NCBI RefSeq assembly: GCF_950023065.1
Contig: NC_088681.1
Coordinates: forward strand, 13,640,001 to 13,704,000
Origin: Planococcus citri
Lineage: Eukaryota; Arthropoda; Insecta; Hemiptera; Pseudococcidae
Direction: 5' to 3'
Length of the DNA stretch: 64,000 nucleotides
This document shows positions 12,492 through 25,460 of this stretch, one piece after another. Each line of letters opens with the position of its first letter. The first letter of the stretch is position 1. The notes below the pieces were generated by a model, which was not told the origin of the DNA, did no database searches, and saw only the letters and a program-made list of their open reading frames with translations. Position numbers and translations under genes: made by a program.

Positions 12492-15400
12492 ATGAATCGT
12501 ACCTTATTCCAATGTACATGGCCTGGATGTATGGTTATTACTACCACGTGCGAGTCTATCGAAGCTCACGTACGAGTAGCTCATCTCGGGTAAGCTGAGC
12601 CAAATCACGAATTAGCCTCACACAGTTCCATACCGTATATATTGGTTTCAATTATTGGGTAATCGTAATCATAGGCGCCGCAACCAGGGGGGCCGGGGGG
12701 CCGTGGCCCCCCCAAACTCAAAATTGGCCCCCCAAGCAGGATTCATATTTATGTAAAAAACAGCAGACTTTTTAAAAAACACTACCATCATCATATGCTT
12801 GAAAAAAAAAATGGTCTGGCTTTTTAGGAAAATGCAAATCAGTTCAATATTTGAGTGACTTCTAAAAATTACTTTTTCAAAGAAAACATCAGCAGTGATG
12901 AAATTTTGACCACACTAAAAAAACCATCGTGTACCTCTTGAGAGAAGGACTGATTTTTGAAAGTTTTGCCCTCGCTTCGCTCGGGCCGTTTGCTTTTCTA
13001 TTTTTCTTCTTAGATTAAAAAAAAATCATCATTCAAATTCCATCGATTCATGCTTCTTGCTTCTCAAAATACTAATTTTCAAGAACGTTTGGGCTCATTT
13101 TTTTCGCTTTTCAATTTTTCAAAAAAAAATCATCATTTGAATTTTAAAATTTTGAAGTAAAATGTAAATGATGAACTTTTTAGAAGTAACTCATCATTGT
13201 GCAGCTCCAAAATTTCCTTTGGATGAGCTCTGGATTCTAAAATTTTCATTTTTTTTCTTTTTTCAAGTTTTTATTTGCATCAAAAATGAATATGTATTTT
13301 GAAACACTGTTTTTAACGCAAACGAACGAATATAGGCACTCAGGTACCCTACTAAAATCATATGTTACGTTTACGTAAAAAAAATATGTATATGCTGCTG
13401 GTAATTTGCCTTCATAGCTTGGCCCCCCCAGAAATTTGACCTCAGCGGCGCCTATGATCGTAATCCGACGACCCAAAGACGCCACTGCGATCGTTTCTCG
13501 TTTTTTTCCTTCTCCAGAGCGAAGATGTATCCTATTTGAACGATATATTGCCTATAAATTGATCGAAATGAAACTATTGTTTGAAAAATGTTTCAGATCT
13601 GACCTACTAACGCATTTACTCGTCCAAATTGATTTACCTAAACTGTTGTATGGAAAATTGCAACGTTGATTTTTTATATGTTTCAGATCACTTATTCGCC
13701 GATCAATATGTCTAAATTTATTGCTGAAATTGTTGTATGAAAAATTGCAACACTGTTTTATGTGTTTCAGATCCGATCGATATGTCCAAATTGATTAAAA
13801 AAACTGTTGTAAAAAAAAAAAAAATGCAGTTTTTGAGTAAAGTAAAACACTGATCTGCCAGGAAATATGATTTTCCTACCGTGACCCCTCCTTTTGTCCT
13901 TGAATTTAGGGTGAAAGGAGGGAGAGGAGATATTTATTGAGAAAAATATTCGTCGAGTAATTCACTTTTTTTTTCATTTTTATTTTTATTGAAATTTTGA
14001 ATTTGAATTATTTTGTAAAATTTGCACGAATGTTAGGTACATTTTTAGCTGAAATGTTGGTAACACTGTCTGCTCGTTTTATGTAATTTGTTAAATTTTG
14101 TCGAAGATCACCGAGTATGTGGGTTCCAGGGGGTGTATTGTGCATTGGAAAAGAATTTTCTTGTTGAAGGGCAATATGATTCTTTTTTGAACGATTTATA
14201 TAGAAAATGAAGACAGAATCGTTCGCGAACGATTAATGAGATGAGTGGAGAATATTTAAATGACGTCTACGTGTAAGAATTATGTGAAAATAAGCGACAT
14301 TTTGCTGCAAAGTTCTTTATTGAAAAGTGAATCGTTCGCGAACGAAACGATCGAATCATTTTTGGAGTCGTTCGCGAACGAATTTTGTACCAAATTTGAC
14401 AAAAGTTTATAACTTGGTTGAAAAATATGAAAATTACTGTTTCCTTGTGTGAAATTATTCGCGAACGACTGATTCATTTGTGTGGCGAATCATTCGCGAA
14501 CGATTTGATGATGACTCGTTTTGAGCAAATCACACTAAATACCTACATATTACAAATTTTTAGTTACTGAATCAAATTATTCAACCTCTTCAAGTTTGAA
14601 TGGTGCTTCAATGTCTGCAAACGAATGAACGATTCATAATCAAGGCGAACGAATGATTCGCGAACGAAAATGAATTTTTGAACGGATTATTCGTTGATGG
14701 TTTTTATTTGTATCAGGATACGAACTCCTCGACAGTGTTCTGTGATTGGTGAGCAATCATTGAAAATTCGATTCGGTCGTTCTCAAATGATTCACAACTT
14801 TCAGTTCTGCCTTATGAGTCGTTCGCAGATGATTGAATCAATTTTTTGTTAAAAATCGCTAAAAATCTAAAATAAAATACAGGAATTTAGTTTTAGTTGA
14901 TGTTTCAATGTCTCAAAGTGACTCTCGTTCGCGAACGAGTGCATTGAAGTTTGAATGAGTCGTTCACGTTCACACAGTCACAAGACTGAACTGAAATCAT
15001 TTTGAATTGAATTGAATTGAATTCGTAAATTGTTTATCATATTATTCGATACTGTTTTGATGAATGATTATTGATTATTGAAAATTTGATTCAATCGTTT
15101 GCGAATGATTCACAACTATAATTTCAGTTCTTTGTTATGAATCGTTCTCACACGATTGAATCTTTTTTTGATGTTGAACAGTCAAAATCAGAAACATTTT
15201 ATTTAACTCGGATGATTTTTTTGTTGTGTCAAAATGGCGTTGTCGTTCGCGAACGATTCAATGGAATCTATTCCGTCTGTAATCTGTGGACGGTGATTGA
15301 AATCCGATTCAGTCGTTCGCAAAAGATTCAATGGGATTTCCAATTTCGAATAAATTGTTCTGGTCGTGAGACTGGTCTTTTGCGAATGATTCACAATTTT

Positions 15401-17895
15401 CAGTTCTTCGTTCCGAATCGTTTGCGAATGATTGGATCATTTTTATATTTAGAGTAGTTTGGATTGAAAATTATCTTGTTTGATTGACTTTAGTTGTCAC
15501 TTTGTTGTCTCAAAATGGCTTTTGTCGTTCGCGAATGATTCTGTTCTGTGAAATTCAATGAATCGCTTCGATTGAAAATCCGATTTAGTCGTTCGCGAAC
15601 GATTCAATTGAAGTTTGAATGAATCATTTCGGTCACAAAGACATCAATGAAATGAAATCATTTCTAATGAATTTCCCCCTCGATACTATTCCGTTTGTGA
15701 TTTGTGAACGATGATTGAAAATCTGATTCAGTCGTTCGCGAACGATTCTATTGATTTTTGAATGAATCATTTCGGTCACAAAGACACGACTGAAATGAAA
15801 TTATTTCAAATGAATTTTCCCATCTATACCTACTATTCCATTTGTGATTTGTGAACGCTGACTGAAAATCTGTTTCAGTCGTTCGCGAACGATTCTATTG
15901 AATTTTGAATGAATCATTTCGGTCACTAAGACATGATTGAAATGAAATCATTTCAAATGAATTTTCCCATCTATACCTACTATTCCATTTGTGATTTGTG
16001 AACGCTGACTGAAAATCTGGTTCAGTCGTTCGCGAACGATTCTATTGAATTTTGAATGAATCATTTCGGTCACTAAGACATGATTGAAATGAAATCATTT
16101 CAAATGAATTTTCCCATCGACACCATTCCATTTGTGATTTGTAAACGATGATTGAAAATCTGATTCAGTCGTTCGCGAACGATTCAATTGAATTTTGAAT
16201 GAATCATTTCGGTCGCAAAGACATCAATGAAATGAAATCATTTCAAATGAATTTTCCCATCTATACCTACTATTCCATTTGTGATTTGTGAACGATGATT
16301 GAAAATTTGATTCAGTCGTTCGCGAACGACTCAAATAAATTATTAGTGAGTCATTTTTGTCACAAGACCGGGGTGAAATGAAATTACATGTACTTCTTTT
16401 CTTAACGACGCTATTCTGTTTATGATCTCAGATCTATGAACAATAATTGGAAATTTGATTCAGTCGTTCGCGAACGATTCAGCTGAATAATGAATTTGAG
16501 GGATTCGTTTCGGTCAAAATATCAGGATGAAATGAAATTTCTCATACGACACTATTCCGTCTGTGATCTGTGAACGGCGACTTGAAATTCGATCCGGTCG
16601 TTCGCGAACGATTCAATGAAATTTTGAATCCGAACGAATCGTTTCGGTCTCGATACCAGGAATTGTTGCTCGTTTGAAATTATTTTGAAATTCTTAAACA
16701 ATATTTGATTTTGGGGATTTAATTTAGGCGTTCGCGAATGATTCATTACTTTCAACTCTGTTTTATGAGTCGTTCATTGAAAATTGATTCATATTCATTG
16801 TCAAATATTGTCAATACTGGGAATTTTTTTTAATGAGATTCAATATTGATGATTTTGTCCGAATACAACTTCGTCGTTCGCGAACGATTCGTTCAATCGT
16901 TCAAATCACTTCTTCTCTCGAGCTCAGACAGCAGTGTTACCAAATCCATCGACTTCGCAGCGTAATTTCTAAACTCGAAATAAAATTTCATCCGACGTTC
17001 AGGTTCATCGAAGTTAATTAACACTAAGAACTTATACCTATACGCATAGCTTAGCTACTGGTTAATTAACAGGTATATAGATTAATACGACTATACGCTT
17101 ATTTAACGGCGAACTTATTTTGCTCGCAGGCCACGTAGAGAAAAATCAGCGTCAGATAACGGTTACGACGAAGACATCGATTTCGACGATCACGAAGAAG
17201 AATTTTATTACACAGAGGTTGAAACCGAAGAAGCCTTCTACTCACCTCCGACACTTTCGCATCGTGACATGGCACGTCCGCCTCACGAAGGTACATATAA
17301 TTTACTTTTGCCATCTCTTCTCTCGTCCGGCGCCAGAATCATACCAGTACCTAAGCAATTCCAGTGGTACCTGCAGCGGCGGCGCCCAAGAGGGACAATT
17401 TTTTTCCTCCTCCAAATTAGACGCATTTTTTTGGCATTATTTGGCATTTTACAGATCCAGAATATCAAAAGTCGTTACTTAATCCATCACTGCCATCGAA
17501 CCGTCGTTTCTCGCCGGCGGGTCCGATTAACATACCAAAAAATACGAATACCAATGTACCGTGGTCTTTCTCAGCTACAAATATGCCAGCAAATTCTGTA
17601 AGTATATATACAATGTGTGCATATTTTCTCTCACAGAGAATTGATAATCCCTTCGGGTTACTTACTTGTATACTAATTCAATGATTGATTTGTACATTTT
17701 TTAAACACGCAGAGCTCGCCGGTGAAACACCTAAAGCTATCGTTTTCTGCACCCGCTTCGAAACTGCCCAGCAGTCCGACTCGTCGAGTACGAGGCGAAA
17801 CGAAAAAATGCCGCAAAGTGTACGGCATGGAACACCGCGAATTATGGTGCACGCAGTGCAAATGGAAAAAAGCCTGTAGCCGATTCGGAGACTGA
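12492..17895 (+). CDS. Glut4EF: Glut4EF / SLC2A4RG-ZNF395-ZNF704 family transcription factor, C-terminal exons
   Basis: Four coding exons join in frame to give the last 194 residues: 12492-12589, 17130-17290, 17455-17597 and 17713-17895 (stop TGA 17893-17895). All borders are AG/GT with matching phase. Exon 1 encodes one C2H2 finger, FQCTWPGC followed by H-x4-H. Exon 2 is acidic and contains EEEFYYTEVE, a hallmark of the ZNF395/ZNF704 family. The last exon ends in a C-clamp (KCRKVYGMEHRELWC, then CKWKKACSRF) with four cysteines. Family members are nuclear DNA-binding regulators; SLC2A4RG binds a GLUT4 gene enhancer. The 4.5 kb intron between exons 1 and 2 holds a hAT-like MITE and a palindrome array. 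The N-terminal exons were not found; an acceptor lies right before the ATG at 12492, so that ATG is probably not the start. Family assignment is strong. The orthologue name is inferred. Confidence 0.88.
12670..13456. mobile_element. hAT-like MITE in the Glut4EF-like intron
   Basis: The termini CATAGGCGCCGC (12670-12681) and GCGGCGCCTATG (13445-13456) are perfect inverted repeats. They are flanked by an 8-bp direct duplication ATCGTAAT at 12662-12669 and 13457-13464, the target-site length of hAT transposons. No transposase is encoded. A poly-C/G stretch lies next to the left end, and one copy of the TTTTGCCCTCGCTTCGCTCG word is at about 12966. Confidence 0.88.
14215..16890. repeat. intronic array of the 14-bp palindrome TCGTTCGCGAACGA
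   Basis: About 14 exact copies of TCGTTCGCGAACGA and several one-base variants are present. From about 15590 they sit roughly 145 bp apart, in a unit that also contains ATGAATCATTTCGGTCAC and CCATTTGTGATTTGTGAACG. The array fills most of the intron between the zinc finger exon and the acidic exon of the Glut4EF-like gene. Open frames across it only translate the repeat. Confidence 0.88.
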
Positions 17896-19200
17896 AATAA
17901 GCCTAAAACACGAACAAGCAACGTGTTGAAAACAATTTAAAAATAATGCGAAAACATTTTTTTCTTCTGCCATAAATTGTATACTGTACTATCGTGTATC
18001 CTTTTGTATTAAGTACGTCGCAATTATTATACTATCGATTCGGATCGCCATTGCCTTACATAACGATGAATTTGAAGGCATCATCTCCCCCGATTTGCTC
18101 GGCATATTGTACCTCTATATCTTTATGTTATACCAAAAGGTCGGCGACTGTGTACCTAAAATAATCGTGTATTTTCTGTACATATTATTATCGTGTACCT
18201 CTTTATGAATTTTCTTTTCTTTTCGCCTATTTAAGATATGTATCGTTCGCGTATATTTTTAAACGTATTTTTTATTATCTAAGATTTTTCAAGAGAATGT
18301 GTAGGTACGTGTTTGCGTGCGTGTGTGTGTGGTGGTAACAAGTCGAGTGAAATTTTTTTCCAAGCGTGTTGAACGCGAATCCTGCCACCAATAATCTTTC
18401 ATATTATGGCCATATTGACAATCTACGAGTATATAAACGCGTCACAGAACAGCGGTGCACGTATTCGCCAATGCTAATTGCAAATTGAGTCGAGTTTATG
18501 TGTGTAATTGTATTTTGACTTGAAATGGATTATCAAGCTTTTCATTTTATATAAACAAAAAAACAAAAACGTCGCGTACATTAGAGATACTTATTACTTA
18601 CCTCTTTTTATTTTCCATAGGTATTTTTTTTTCGCCTTATTTATTATATTATTACCTGTATTTTTATTCGTTTTAACATACCTCTCCATTTTTAAGAAAA
18701 AAAAAACATAAACTGCGAAGTATTTATTTTTTTTTCTTCTCTTTTGTATAATTATTAAGTTTACTTTTTTTTATTTCGTCGTTTTTGTTTTTTTTCTCCT
18801 CATAAAATGCGTGTGTAATCAGTTTTTAATTTATATTTATTTTTTTTTTAGAGTTAAAAATTTTTAAAATGTAAATGTGTGCGAAGTTACCAAATTTGAA
18901 GAATTTTTTACTCTCTGATTATTTAATTTTACTTTACTATAGTGATATTGTATCGTCGTGATTGCTTTCTGTATTATGTATGATTTTATTTTTAATTTTT
19001 TTTTTTTTTACGTGTGCGTATAATGTTGTTGTGAGTTTTATGTCGAGACGAGATTGGAAAGTTTGTTTTGTGTTGTAGATAGTGAGTAAAGAAGACGATG
19101 GTTGAAGAACTAGAGTGGTCGTTAATGTGAGAATGATTCAAAATTTGAGGCTTTTGTTGAAGCGCAATATGTATTGACGACGTGTGCTTTGGATACGATT
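17896..19200 (+). other. probable proximal 3' UTR of the Glut4EF-like gene
   Basis: The sequence directly follows the TGA at 17893-17895. It is T-rich with many ATTTA-type stretches and has no recognised coding sequence. No clear AATAAA was seen close to the stop, so the transcript may run far downstream. Confidence 0.4.
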
Positions 19201-19239
19201 CGACTGACGAAAAGAGTCGAAATTTCCTTGTTTTGGTTG

Positions 19240-21650
19240 CCGAGGTTCGCGAACGCGATGTCTTTGGTACTGAAGCTGTTTTGTGGTCATTTAGGGCTGG
19301 GGACATGTTTTTTTCAAAGTTTTGGTTGAGAACGATTCATTTTTGTGAGTCGTTCGCGAACGATTCGTTCGTTGGAACGGTTTCTCAAAAGTTGACCGGT
19401 GTATGTGGTTTTTGATAGTGGTAGGAGAAGAAAAGGATTGGAAAAAGCGTCGCTTGCGAACGATTCTTTAGAGTCGTTCGCGACCGAAATGCTAAATTGC
19501 GGTTATTTTTCAAAATGGAGTCGTTCGCGAATGATTCATTTATAGGTAAGAGGTTTTTGTAGAATAGAAAATGAAAAATGATTCACTTGCGAACGATTCT
19601 TGTGAGTCGTTCGCGACCGAATCACTGATTCATTTTTGAAAAATTGATGAAAAATATGATCTCGAATCGTTCGTGAACGTTTTTTTCACCAGGGGGATGG
19701 TAAATTGATCGATTTCTCGCAATGATTCTTTTGAGTCGTTCGCGACTGAATCGTTATTGGATTTTTTTTCGAAATTAATGTACTATATTTTTTTCGAGTC
19801 GTTCGCGAATGATTCATTTTCCCATGAACTGTGCTCATATGCGGTAGAAGATCTGAATGAATTGATTTTGGCTTCGTTCTCGAATGATTCATTTGCGACG
19901 GATGATTTATGAAGGGAGAGGAGACATTCCTTGTGAATGATTCATTCAAGCTGTTCGTGAATGATTCGTTAGAGTCGTTCGTGAATGATTCATTTGAGTC
20001 GTTTGTGACTGATTCTTCCGAGTCGTTCGTGACTGATTTTTCGAGTCGTTCGTGAACGATACGATTCGTTCGAGTCGTTTGTGAACGATTTTTTCGAGTC
20101 ATTCGTGAACGATTCATTCGATTTGTTTGTGAACGATTCTTTCGAGTCGTTCGCGAACGATTCATTTCAAAATTGCAGGATTTTGAGAAAAAAATACCAT
20201 GAATGAAAATTACTTGATTTGTTGGATGTGTCAAAGACTTTCGTTCGCGAACGATTCATTTCAAAACTGCAAAATTTCGAGAGAAAAACATCACGAATGA
20301 AAATTATTTGATTTGTTTGGCGTGTCAAAGACTTTCGTTCGCGAACGATTCGTTTGGAAAATTGCGATTGCAGTTATAATTACAAGTCGTTCGCGAACGA
20401 TTCATTTCAAAACTGCAAAATTTCGAGAGAAAAACATCACGAATGAAAATTATTTGATTTGTTTTGCGTGTTAAAGACTTTTGTTCGCGAACGATTCGTT
20501 TGAAAAATTTCGATTGTGGTTACAATTGAAAGTCGTTCGCGAACGATTCATTTCAAAACTGAAAAATTTCAAAAGAAAAACATCACGAATGAAAATTATT
20601 TGATTTGTTTGGCGTGTTAAAGACTTTCGTTCGCGAACGATTCGTTTGAAAAATTTCGATTGTGGTTACAATTGAAAGTCGTTCGCGAACGATTCATTTC
20701 AAAACTGAAAAATTTCAAAAGAAAAACATCACGAATGAAAATTATTCGATTTGTTCGGCGTTTCAAAGACTTTCGTTCGCGAACGATTCGTATGAAAAAT
20801 TTCGATTCTTTTTTAGGAGTCGTTCGCGAACGATTCATTTCAAAATTGCAGAATTTCGTGAGAAAAATATCACGAATGAAAATTATTCGATTTGTTTGGT
20901 GTGTCAAAGACTTTCGTTCGCGAACGATTCGTTTGAAAAATTTCGATTGTGGTTAAAATTACAAGTCGTTCGCGAACGATTCATTTCAAAATTGCAGAAT
21001 TTCGAGAGAAGAACATCACGAATGAAAATTATTCGATTTGTTTGGCGTGTCAAAGACTTTCGTTCGCGAACGATTCGTTTGAAAAATTTCGATTGTGGTT
21101 GCAATCACAAGTCGTTCGCGAACGATTCATTTCAAAACTGCAAAATTTCAAGAGAAAAACATCACGAATGAAAATTATTCGATTTGTTTGGCGTGTCAAA
21201 GACTTTCGTTCGCGAACGATTTGTTTGAAAAATTTCGACTCTTTTACGAGTCGTTCGCGAACGATTCATTTCAAAAAGCAGAATTTTGACTGAAAAATGT
21301 AACGAATGAAAATAATTCGACTTGTTTGGTGTGTCAGAGACTATCGTTCGCGAACGATTCGTTTGAAAAATTTCAACTCTTTTACAAGTCGTTCGCGAAC
21401 GATTCATTTCATAACTGCAAAATTTCAAGAGAAAAACATCACGAATGAAAATAATTCGATGTGTTGTTTGGCGTGTCAAAGACTTTCGTTCGCGAACGAT
21501 TCGTTTGAAAAATTTCGACTCTTTTTTACGAGTCGTTCGCGAACGATTCATTTCAAAAATGCAGAATTTTGACTGAAAAATGTAACGAGTGAAAATAATT
21601 CGATTTGTTTGGCATGTTAAGTACTGTCGTTCGCGAACGATTCGATTAAA
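19240..21650. repeat. downstream array of the palindrome TCGTTCGCGAACGA
   Basis: About 22 exact copies of TCGTTCGCGAACGA are present. From 20140 to 21650 they alternate with spacings of about 95 and 45-52 bp, giving a higher-order unit of about 145 bp. The unit carries conserved filler: ATTCATTTCAAAACTGCAAA, ATCACGAATGAAAATTATT, GTGTCAAAGACTTTCG. The left part (19240-20140) is more degenerate. It is the same family as the intronic array at 14215-16890, so the last three exons of the gene are bracketed by it. Overlapping open frames here (SRSRTIH / SFANDSF peptides) are repeat translation. Confidence 0.88.
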
Positions 21651-21659
21651 AATGATGAA

Positions 21660-24290
21660 ATTCAAAGGAATTGAATTTTTAAAAAAAACATCACGAACGA
21701 AGAAAAAAAAAGAACGTTAAATTCGTTAAAAATACCAAAATTTCAGCTCAGATCTCTTTTGTTAACCTATTTAAAAATATTCGAATGTGAAACATGTCTG
21801 AATCTAGGCGGCCTTTTTCGAACGTCATCATCACGAGAGCCTATTGTTTTATTACCTCTCGAGTTTCAAATTGGAAAAAATATTATAATTTTTGAAAGAC
21901 GTCGTTAATTTCTAGCGATTCTTCAAATTTGCGTAATATTATATATCTTATATACGAATCTAAGAGTATAAAAAATAAAATTTTTTTGCTAAAAGTTATG
22001 TAAGTAATTAGATACATAGTAGAAGATATTACTATACCACATTTTAAGTGAAATTTCATTTTCATATATTTTTTCTATCGTAGTCTCGTCGAGTTTAATT
22101 ATTTTTCGCCCTTTTTCCTTTTTTTTTCTCTCTTTCATTGATTCGGTCGCCCAGCGCGCTTTTTAAATTACGCGTATTTTTTAAAATTAATATTTTACGA
22201 GTTTGAATTTTTTTCTATAGTATTTTAGGTATTTTTATTAAATATGCGATAAGATTATTGAAGAAAAAAAAAAGACGAAAATATCTGGATTGTACAACGC
22301 GTAGTCTACCTAAATGTAGCGTATATATGATAATATGCATTAAGTTGACATAATTTTTTTTTTCCTTAAAGTAGTGGGTACCTAGATGTACAAAATACGC
22401 ACATCGTCTTTCGTTTTATTTCTTTTTTTGTTGTTTTTCTTTTGTTTCTCCTCCCATAACCTTTTTTTTTTTTTGTTCTCGAAAATCAACTTTCGGCCAT
22501 TTTAGTGTATCGCGCGACTGATGGTGGGGGTGGGGGGGACTTATATCGAAAAAAAATTATCGTAATTTCGGAATATGAAAAAATTCGATCTCAAAACTCT
22601 CTAAGTTGTTTTTTTCTTTCTTTTTTCGTTGTTTATAAATTTTTTTTTCTCGAACTGCGTGATTCTGTGATTAATATATAAATGTATATGCAATATACGC
22701 GTGCGTTTTACTTTCATATTCGAATTTCAATTCGGGTTTAATTTGTTTTGTTTGTCGTTTTCATACACCTCGAAATCTTGATGTTAATTTTGTTTCCTTT
22801 TTTTTTTTTTTTTCGTTTATTAAATGTTTCGGGTACCATCATCATTGTGATCTGAATGTCATCGCTGTTATATTTTAATTGTTTTTTTTTCTTCTTTTTT
22901 TGTCCTCGTGTTATACTAAAATATAATTGCTGTGGTATGTTTTTTTTTTGTATTAAAAAAATTATCTAAAACGAACAAAAAATATTGAATTTTGAAAAAA
23001 TTTCTTATTCGTGACGCTTCTTAATTGTGAATTATCGAATTCGATCATTTTTTTTCTGTTTTTTTTTGTGAGGATAACGTCGAAGTAAATATTCGTTAAT
23101 CCTGTGATAAGAAAGTGGTTTTTTTTTGTTTCACCAAAAGTGATAATGTTCTAAAATAATCGAGACGTGTTTTATTTACTACCTACTCTTACTTATCTTA
23201 CATTTTACGATGAAAATAAGAAGCAATTTTTCATATCATTGAATCAACAAGAAAAAAAAAAAAAAAGTATAAATAAAATGGTACCCAAATTTATATAATA
23301 ATTTAACTGATTCGAATGTTGCTTTGAAAAATATTTTCAAGTTGAAAGTACAAATATAACTGTGATTAAATCTTTTCTTTTTTTTTAATTTATTTTTTTT
23401 TGTCGTTATTCTCATTATGTTACGATTGTTACAATTATTATGTTAGGTTGCGTTTTATATAAATATGGCGATACGCGGTTTCATTCCATTTTGATTTTAA
23501 TATTTTTTTTTTAAAAAGAAAAATGTAAAAAAAAATGAACAAAATTGATCAAATTAGTACGCGATGAAGGTGCATTTTTTGAATCGAAATACTAAAAAAC
23601 ACTAGGTACGTAAAATCGCAATCGATATATACGAATATATGCGAAAAATAATCTTTGATGATGGTGATGATAATGATGATGAAAGCTATATGATTATTAT
23701 TATCTGTATTATTATTATCTGTATTATTATTATCATCGTTTATTATTATTCTCTATATACGATGTAGTTTTTTCTTTCTTCTCCGCCGTTTGTTTACATT
23801 TATTATTGTTTTGTTTTCTTCTTAATTTTTTTTCTGTTTTGTTATAAGCTGCTTCCCTTTGAGGTACCTCGGCTTGAACGTGAAAATTAATCGTGTTCAG
23901 TTGTTCACCTTTGTACCTTTTTTTTTTTTTTTTTTTTTTTTTCAAATACGGATCTCATTGAATGGTCGAGTGAGGAGCAAAGGGCATTTCGAGAGCTCTT
24001 TTCACTCGACCTTTTTACCGAGTTTGATTTACCTAGATCCGTGTTTTTTTTTCAGTTTATTCCAGGATAAAGATTTACTTACTTTTTGGAATTTTTTTTA
24101 GATTTAATTTTGTCAATTGGGATGTGAAATTAGCTCTTTTTGTGGATATCATGAAATTTATCCAGTTGGTCAATCGTTTTTTGGCTTTTAACTCGTTCAA
24201 TTTGCATTTTTTCAAAAAACTTGAAATTATCTACAAAAAATATTCTTATCGATTCTCAGAAAAAAAAAAAATCGATATCTCGAAATTTTT
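21660..24290. other. T-rich non-coding sequence
   Basis: Long T runs, simple repeats (for example GATGAT and ATTATT runs near 23660-23750) and short open frames without domains. It may be distal 3' UTR of the Glut4EF-like gene or intergenic. An AATAAA occurs near 23271. No gene seen. Confidence 0.45.
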
Positions 24291-25460
24291 CAAGTCGAAA
24301 ATGGTTTCTTGATCGTTTCTCTGAGAACATAAATTTTTTCGAAAATTAAAAATGGTAAAAAATATTCCTCGTAAAATTTCCTGCAAAAAAAAGTTCTTAT
24401 CAATTTTTCAAAAAATCGAGTTTTTTTGTCGATATTTCGAAATTTGGACATTTTTTGGTCGCTTTTCTGAGAATTTGAATTTTTTCGAAAATTAAAGATG
24501 GAAAAAAATATTCCTCGTAAAATTTGCTGCAAAAAAAGTTCTTATCAATTTTTCAAAAAATCGAGATTTTTTGGTCGATATTTCGAACTTTGGACATTTT
24601 TTGGTCTTTTCAAGTCGAAAATGGTTTTTTGATCGTTTCTCTGAGAACATGAATTTTTTCGAAAATTAAATATGGAAAAAAATATTCCTCGTAAAATTTC
24701 CTGCAAAAAAAGTTCTTATCAATTTTTCAAATAATCGAGATTTTTTGGTCAATATTTTGAAATTTGGACATTTTTTGGTCTTTTCAAGTCGAAAATGGTT
24801 TTTTGATCGTTTCTCTGAGAACATGAATTTTTTCGAAAATTAAAAATGAAAAAAAATATTCCTCGTAAAATTTCCTACAAAAGAAGTTCTTATCAATTTT
24901 TCAAATAATCGAGATTTTTTGGTCGATATTTTGAAATTTGGACATTTTTTGGTCTTTCTAAGTCGAAAATGATTTTTTTGATCGTTTTTCTGAGAACATG
25001 AATTTTTTCGAAAATTAAAGATAGAAAAAAAATATTCCTCGTGAAATTTTCTGCAAAAAAAAGTTCTTATCAATTTTTCAAAAAAACGAGATTTTTGTTG
25101 ATATTTTGAAATTTGGACATTTTTTGGCCTTTTCAGGTCGATAATGGTTTTTTGATCGTTTCTCTGAGAACATGAATTTTTTCGAAAATTAAAGATAGAA
25201 AAAAATATTCCTCGTAAAATTTCCTGCAAAAAAAGTTCTTATCAATTTTTCAAAAAAACGAGATTTTTTGTCGATATTTCGAATTTTGGACATTTTTTGG
25301 TCTTTCTGAGTCAAAAATGGTTTTTTGATCGTTTCTCTGAGAACATGAATTTTTTCGAAAATTAAAAAGATTGAAAAAAATATTCCTCGTAAAATTTCCT
25401 GCAAAAAAAGCTCTTATCAATTTTTCAAAAAATCGAGATTTTTTTCGATATTTCGAAATT
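24290..25460. repeat. ~174-bp tandem repeat, about seven units
   Basis: The phrase TTCCTCGTAAAATTTCCTGC recurs at about 24364, 24511, 24685, 24859, 25037, 25209 and 25383. The first step is about 147 bp and the rest are 172-178 bp. Each unit also has GTTTCTCTGAGAACATGAAT and TCGATATTTCGAAATTTGG. Units decay to the right until about 25900. No coding capacity is credible. Confidence 0.85.

Noticed and set aside
20662..21665. Overlapping open frames of up to about 170 residues on both strands (SRSRTIH, SFANDSF, NRSRTT peptides)
   Set aside because: They translate the TCGTTCGCGAACGA array, whose palindromic unit lacks stops in several frames. They are not genes.
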